In this document: positions 6,085 through 8,599 of the stretch, in pieces
How the letters are laid out: the number at the start of each line of letters is the position of its first letter
Position numbering within the stretch: the first letter of the stretch is position 1
Source: Anaerolineales bacterium
GTDB taxonomy: Bacteria > Chloroflexota > Anaerolineae > Anaerolineales > DRMV01
Direction: 5' to 3'
Length of the DNA: 8,599 bases
Assembly: GCA_027026295.1 (NCBI GenBank)
Contig: JALVOR010000206.1
Location: forward strand, 5,034 to 13,632
Notes under the pieces: generated by a model
Databases searched by the model: none
Told to the model about the DNA's origin: nothing
The model's input: only the letters and a program-made list of their open reading frames with translations
Made by a program: the position numbers and the translations under genes

Positions 6085-7173
6085 TTAGTTCTCCTCGGTA
6101 GGCGTGAGCAGGCTGAGGTTGCGCAGTTCGCCCTTGTAGGTGTTGATGGCACGCGCCAGGGAGGGAATCTCGACCATGGCGCGCGCAATGCCTTTGTTGG
6201 CAATGGCGAGGACATAAGGCATAGCCGCAGTGACCAGGGCGTGGGTCGCGGTGCGGGCAACCACGCCGGGCATGTTGGGCACGGCGTAGTGGATGACGCC
6301 TTCGTCGATGTAGGTGGGGTGGTCGTGGGTGGTGGGGCGAGAGGTTTCCGAGCAGCCGCCCTGGTCGATGCTGATATCCAGCAGCAGGGAACGCGGCTTC
6401 ATGGCCTTGATCATGTCGCGGGTGAGCAACTGTGGTGCACGCTGCCCGGGCGTGAGCACGGCACAGAGCACGACGTCGGCAAAAGAAACCGTGCGGCGGA
6501 TATTGTAGGCCGTGGCAGGCAGGGTGCCTACCTGCGGAAAGGTGCGGAAGATGTGTTCCAGGGCTTGCGGGTTGATATCCAGCATGGTGACATGCGCGCC
6601 CAGCCCTAAGAAGCCGCGCGCCGCGCAGGTGCCGACCACGCCTGCGCCAATGATGACCACTTCTGCCGGAGGCACGCCGGGCAGCCCGCCCAGCAGGATG
6701 CCCTTGCCGCCGTGGTTGTTTTGTAAGAGGCGCGCCGCGACCTGCACGGCCATCAGGCCGCCGATGCGGCTCATGGGTTTCAGCACGGGGCGGTCGCCTT
6801 CCTCGGTTTCAATCTGTTCCAGCGCCACCGAGGTGATGTCGTTTTCCAGCATGTGGGTGATCTTGTCGCGGCGTGCTGAGGCGAGGTGCAGCAAACCAAC
6901 CAGCACTGCTCCCGGCGGCAGCCACTGGATTTCTTCCAGTAGCGGGCGGCTAACTTTCACCAACAGGTCGGCGCGCCCAAATACTTCGCGGGGAGAGTAC
7001 ACGATGCGCGCACCGGCGCGCTCGTAGTCTTCGTCGCAGAAGCCTGCACCTTTTCCGGCTTCGTGCTCGACATAGACCGTGTGGCCGAAAGAAGCCAAAG
7101 CCCGGACGCCGTGCGGCGACATGCCTACGCGGAATTCAAAAGGGCGACGTTCTTTGGGAATGCAGATGTTCAT
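6085..7173 (-). CDS. ald: Alanine dehydrogenase
   Basis: This enzyme interconverts L-alanine plus NAD+ with pyruvate, ammonium and NADH. From the ATG at 7173 it encodes 362 residues in the alanine dehydrogenase/transhydrogenase fold. Residues aligning with known active sites are present: R15 (FRVGMSP), K73 (LVKVSRP), H96 (LLHLA) and D270 (DISIDQGG). The Rossmann motif GAGVVG (176-181) and D199 at the end of the second strand indicate NAD rather than NADP. GVIHYAVPNMPGVVARTAT (292-310) is the C-terminal signature. The motifs differ from the Bacillus-type enzyme and recall a variant branch also found in Bacteroidetes (from memory, unchecked). An upstream in-frame start at 7215 was rejected because it would translate the argF terminator hairpin; the chosen ATG has GAGGAG at 7180-7185, 6 nt away. 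Direction in the cell, catabolic or assimilatory, is not shown. Confidence 0.93.
   Translation of the reverse strand: MNICIPKERRPFEFRVGMSPHGVRALASFGHTVYVEHEAGKGAGFCDEDYERAGARIVYSPREVFGRADLLVKVSRPLLEEIQWLPPGAVLVGLLHLASARRDKITHMLENDITSVALEQIETEEGDRPVLKPMSRIGGLMAVQVAARLLQNNHGGKGILLGGLPGVPPAEVVIIGAGVVGTCAARGFLGLGAHVTMLDINPQALEHIFRTFPQVGTLPATAYNIRRTVSFADVVLCAVLTPGQRAPQLLTRDMIKAMKPRSLLLDISIDQGGCSETSRPTTHDHPTYIDEGVIHYAVPNMPGVVARTATHALVTAAMPYVLAIANKGIARAMVEIPSLARAINTYKGELRNLSLLTPTEEN
6091..6096 (-). promoter_or_regulatory. CoA-transferase Shine-Dalgarno embedded in the last codons of ald
   Basis: The GAGGAG that serves the CoA-transferase start is also the two Glu codons of the Ald C-terminus (Glu-Glu-Asn-stop). 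Ribosomes finishing ald would cover and then free the site, which implies translational coupling. Confidence 0.8.
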
Positions 7174-7202
7174 TTCAGACTCCTCACTGCATGAGAGAGA
7201 AG

Positions 7203-7232
7203 ACAGCCCCGCCAACAGTCGGGCGGGGCTGT
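7203..7232 (-). terminator. Terminator-like hairpin after argF
   Basis: ACAGCCCCGCC and its exact reverse complement form an 11-bp GC-rich stem with an 8-nt loop, 10 nt past the argF stop. The minus-strand trailer CTTCTCTCTC is pyrimidine-rich but not a T-run. It lies between argF and the ald ribosome site, so it should partly or fully separate argF transcription from the downstream genes. I see no obvious ald promoter in the short remaining gap, so some read-through may feed ald. Confidence 0.75.
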
Positions 7233-7242
7233 TGTGTGAAGG

Positions 7243-8169
7243 TTAGAGCCCTCCAAGCAGGCGGGCCAGGATGGCTTTTTGAGCGTGCAGGCGGTTGTGC
7301 GCCTGGCGGAAGAGCAGCGATTGCTTGCCGTCGGCGACTTCGTCGGTGATTTCTTCGCCGCGGTGGGCAGGCAGACAGTGCATGACCACGGTGGTGGGTT
7401 TGGCTTCGGCGAGCAGCGCCGCGTTGACCTGGAAGGGCGGGAAGACGCGCTTACGCTTTTCGGCTTCGGCTTCTTCGCCCATGCTGACCCACGTGTCGGT
7501 GTAAATCACGTCAGCGTTCTTCACTGCCTCATGCGGATTGTGCAGGAAACGCAGCGCACTGCCACTTTCGGCGGCGATTTCTTTTGCTTCGTTGATGGCT
7601 TTTTCGGGAATTTCGTAGCCTTCCGGCCCTGCCCAGGTGAAGTTGCCACCTAGTTTGGCCGTGATGTGCATCAGGGAAACCGCGACGTTGTTGCCATCGC
7701 CGATAAAGGTGATATTGAGGCCCTTGACCCGACCGAAGTGCTCGAAAATGGTGAACGCGTCGGTAAAGCCCTGCGCCGGGTGGTTGTAGTCGCTCAGGCC
7801 GTTGATGATGGGCACACTGGCCCAGCGAGCGAGTTCGACGACGTGCTCGTGGTCGAAAACCCGCGCCATCACGCCATCCACGTAGCCGGAAATCACGCGA
7901 GCGACGTCGGAAATGGCTTCGCGCTTGCCCAGGCCGATTTCCTGCGGGCTGAGGTAGAAGGCATAGCCGCCCAGGTGTACCATCGCCATCTCAAACGACA
8001 CGCGCGTGCGCAGGCTGGGTTTCTGGAAAATCAGCGCAAGGGCTTTGCCCTTCAGAATGGGTTTGTTGCCGCCGGTTTTCCATTCCTGTTTCAGCAACAG
8101 GGCCAGTTCCAGCATCTCTTGCAATTCGGCGGGGGTGTAATCAGCAATGGCGATGAAATCGCGTTTCAT
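7243..8169 (-). CDS. argF: Ornithine carbamoyltransferase
   Basis: This cytoplasmic enzyme joins carbamoyl phosphate and ornithine to give citrulline in arginine synthesis. The 308-residue protein carries the carbamoyl-phosphate site [11 protein letters not shown] (50-60), the HPxQ motif as HPAQ (130-133), the ornithine-binding DTWVSMG loop (225-231), and the [12 protein letters not shown] segment (264-275) with the catalytic Cys at 265. [13 protein letters not shown] near the C-terminus is also typical. Length suits an anabolic enzyme, and no arginine deiminase or carbamate kinase gene is nearby, so argF is preferred over arcB; a catabolic role is not excluded. A longer frame begins at 8214, but the ATG at 8169 gives the normal family N-terminus and has GGAGG at 8175-8179, 5 nt upstream. 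The longer form would also consume the whole predicted leader. It appears to be a single-gene transcript. Confidence 0.96.
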   Translation of the reverse strand: MKRDFIAIADYTPAELQEMLELALLLKQEWKTGGNKPILKGKALALIFQKPSLRTRVSFEMAMVHLGGYAFYLSPQEIGLGKREAISDVARVISGYVDGVMARVFDHEHVVELARWASVPIINGLSDYNHPAQGFTDAFTIFEHFGRVKGLNITFIGDGNNVAVSLMHITAKLGGNFTWAGPEGYEIPEKAINEAKEIAAESGSALRFLHNPHEAVKNADVIYTDTWVSMGEEAEAEKRKRVFPPFQVNAALLAEAKPTTVVMHCLPAHRGEEITDEVADGKQSLLFRQAHNRLHAQKAILARLLGGL

Positions 8170-8221
8170 GGCTTCCTCCAGACGGAATGGTTTATACAGT
8201 GTGGCAGATTTCACAACATGA

Positions 8222-8230
8222 AGTATACCA
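8222..8230 (-). promoter_or_regulatory. Extended -10 promoter of argF
   Basis: The minus strand reads TGGTATACT, an extended -10 (TGn plus TATACT, 5 of 6 to consensus). Predicted transcription start is near 8215, giving a leader of about 46 nt. A second candidate, TATAAA at 8196-8191, sits closer but lacks the TGn spacing. No convincing -35 box is visible for either. Confidence 0.5.
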
Positions 8231-8485
8231 TTGGAGGGGCTTTTGTGCGCAATCTGTCGGGAGGAAAGTGGGCGGGTGAAAGAGCGTTTGGAATGCAGAT
8301 ACCCAAATGTTTGCCGGGCAACCGCGGCAAGGGTATTTTGCCGGTTTCCTCTGTGGGGTTTGCGTTATTGGTCGGGGTGATAATTTGATAGCGGTGGTGT
8401 CCGCTGTAGTATTTCAGGGGCAGGTTGACTGTCAGGACGGTTTCGAGCAAGGCGACAAAAAGCGGCTCTACCTCGTATTGGACTT
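8231..8485. other. Non-coding or remnant stretch upstream of argF
   Basis: No gene can be defended here. A minus-strand frame is open from 8513 to the stop at 8211. It has no ATG near its upstream end, only TTG/ATT-type starts, and no ribosome site. Its first 40 or so residues (from the 8492 side) have ordinary protein composition and about two-thirds G/C at third positions; the rest looks random. The opposite strand has a similar open frame (8307-8489). It could be a gene fragment left beside a mobile element, or chance in GC-rich DNA. A weak 5-bp stem lies at 8390-8405. Confidence 0.4.
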
Positions 8486-8512
8486 TTGACAAAATAGGTG
8501 GAACTGTGTCAA
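8486..8512. repeat. TTGACA/TGTCAA inverted repeat ahead of the transposase frame
   Basis: TTGACA (8486-8491) and TGTCAA (8507-8512) are perfect 6-bp inverted copies separated by 15 nt. TTGACA is also a perfect -35 hexamer, but no good -10 lies 16-18 nt downstream. The AGGTGG ribosome-site candidate (8496-8501) lies in the loop. Confidence 0.55.
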
Positions 8513-8552
8513 TCTATGGGTATGGACAACACTCACGATTTAACACAGTTCC
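8500..8552. repeat. 10-bp inverted repeat flanking the transposase start codon
   Basis: GGAACTGTGT (8500-8509) and ACACAGTTCC (8543-8552) are perfect inverted copies around a 33-nt loop that contains both candidate ATG codons. The left arm overlaps the last bases of the AGGTGG ribosome-site candidate and the right arm of the TTGACA/TGTCAA repeat, so the two hairpins exclude each other. Confidence 0.75.
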
Positions 8553-8599
8553 GGCAACAAGTGTACCAGAACTTTAACAAACGAGCCGATGCGTTGATG
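8516..8599 (+). CDS. Probable insertion-sequence transposase, N-terminal 28 codons only
   Basis: The frame opens at ATG 8516, with a second in-frame ATG at 8522, and stays open to the window edge. An in-frame TAG at 8495-8497 limits how far upstream it can start. The peptide has the pattern LTQFRQQVYQNF followed by KRADALM. This resembles the N-terminus of DDE transposases from Chloroflexota and Cyanobacteria that begin with an FR..(L/V)Y...R.DAL block and continue into a Leu-Asp-Ala-Leu stretch; this is recognition from memory, not a search. AGGTGG lies 14 nt before the first ATG, longer than usual. The DDE residues, the gene end and the other element terminus are outside the window, so the IS family cannot be named. 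Confidence 0.55.
   Translation, partial: MGMDNTHDLTQFRQQVYQNFNKRADALM

Noticed and set aside
7174..7215. Longer ald product starting at 7215
   Set aside because: The extra residues would be encoded by the argF terminator stem, and there is no ribosome site there. The start at 7173 has GAGGAG at ideal spacing and the normal family N-terminus.
8170..8214. Longer argF product starting at 8214
   Set aside because: No ribosome site is seen for it, and it would begin at the predicted transcription start. The internal ATG at 8169 has GGAGG and matches normal family length.
8196..8230. ArgR-type operator in front of argF
   Set aside because: There is a TTCA-TGTTG-TGAA half-symmetry, but it fits the known ARG-box consensus too poorly to claim a repressor site.
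1..8599. A novel defence, toxin-antitoxin or biosynthetic system
   Set aside because: All large genes except one are recognisable housekeeping or transport genes. The single unknown gene pairs with a common permease, and no unusual multi-gene architecture is seen.

Overview
The window is a GC-rich bacterial chromosome segment that fits the Chloroflexota, probably Anaerolineae or a close relative. This rests on protein style: a SecD with a Thr/Pro/Glu-rich linker, an alanine dehydrogenase with variant motifs, and an N-terminus resembling transposases I associate with that phylum. No rRNA or other phylogenetic marker is present, so the assignment is an inference.

Layout. A 3'-truncated secD (1-1061, minus) runs off the left edge. 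It diverges from a two-gene plus-strand unit: an EamA/DMT permease (1181-2047) and, 14 nt later, an unrecognised four-TM membrane protein with a large predicted extracytoplasmic domain (2062-3120). A 12-bp perfect inverted repeat (3201-3232) separates that unit from a convergent minus-strand block. Read in the direction of transcription, the block is argF (8169-7243), a terminator-like hairpin, ald (7173-6085), an acetyl-CoA hydrolase/CoA-transferase family gene (6081-4771) and pyk (4710-3256). At the right edge, a plus-strand frame opening at 8516 encodes 28 residues that look like the start of an insertion-sequence transposase. It is preceded by two overlapping inverted repeats.

How the genes may work together. 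Alanine dehydrogenase and pyruvate kinase both make pyruvate. The CoA-transferase exchanges CoA between acyl-CoA and a carboxylate such as acetate. Together they form a plausible pyruvate/acetyl-CoA node for fermenting sugars or amino acids. ald and the CoA-transferase are tightly coupled: 3 nt separate them and the second gene's Shine-Dalgarno lies inside the last codons of ald. argF is set apart by its own extended -10 promoter and a downstream hairpin. The pyk 5' leader contains a degenerate tandem array of 8-bp units that starts directly after the CoA-transferase stop codon.

Novelty. Most of the window is ordinary housekeeping metabolism, and I see no convincing undescribed multi-gene system. 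The points most worth a second look are the octamer array before pyk, the mutually exclusive hairpins over the transposase start, the unidentified membrane protein, and the potassium-independence signature in pyruvate kinase.
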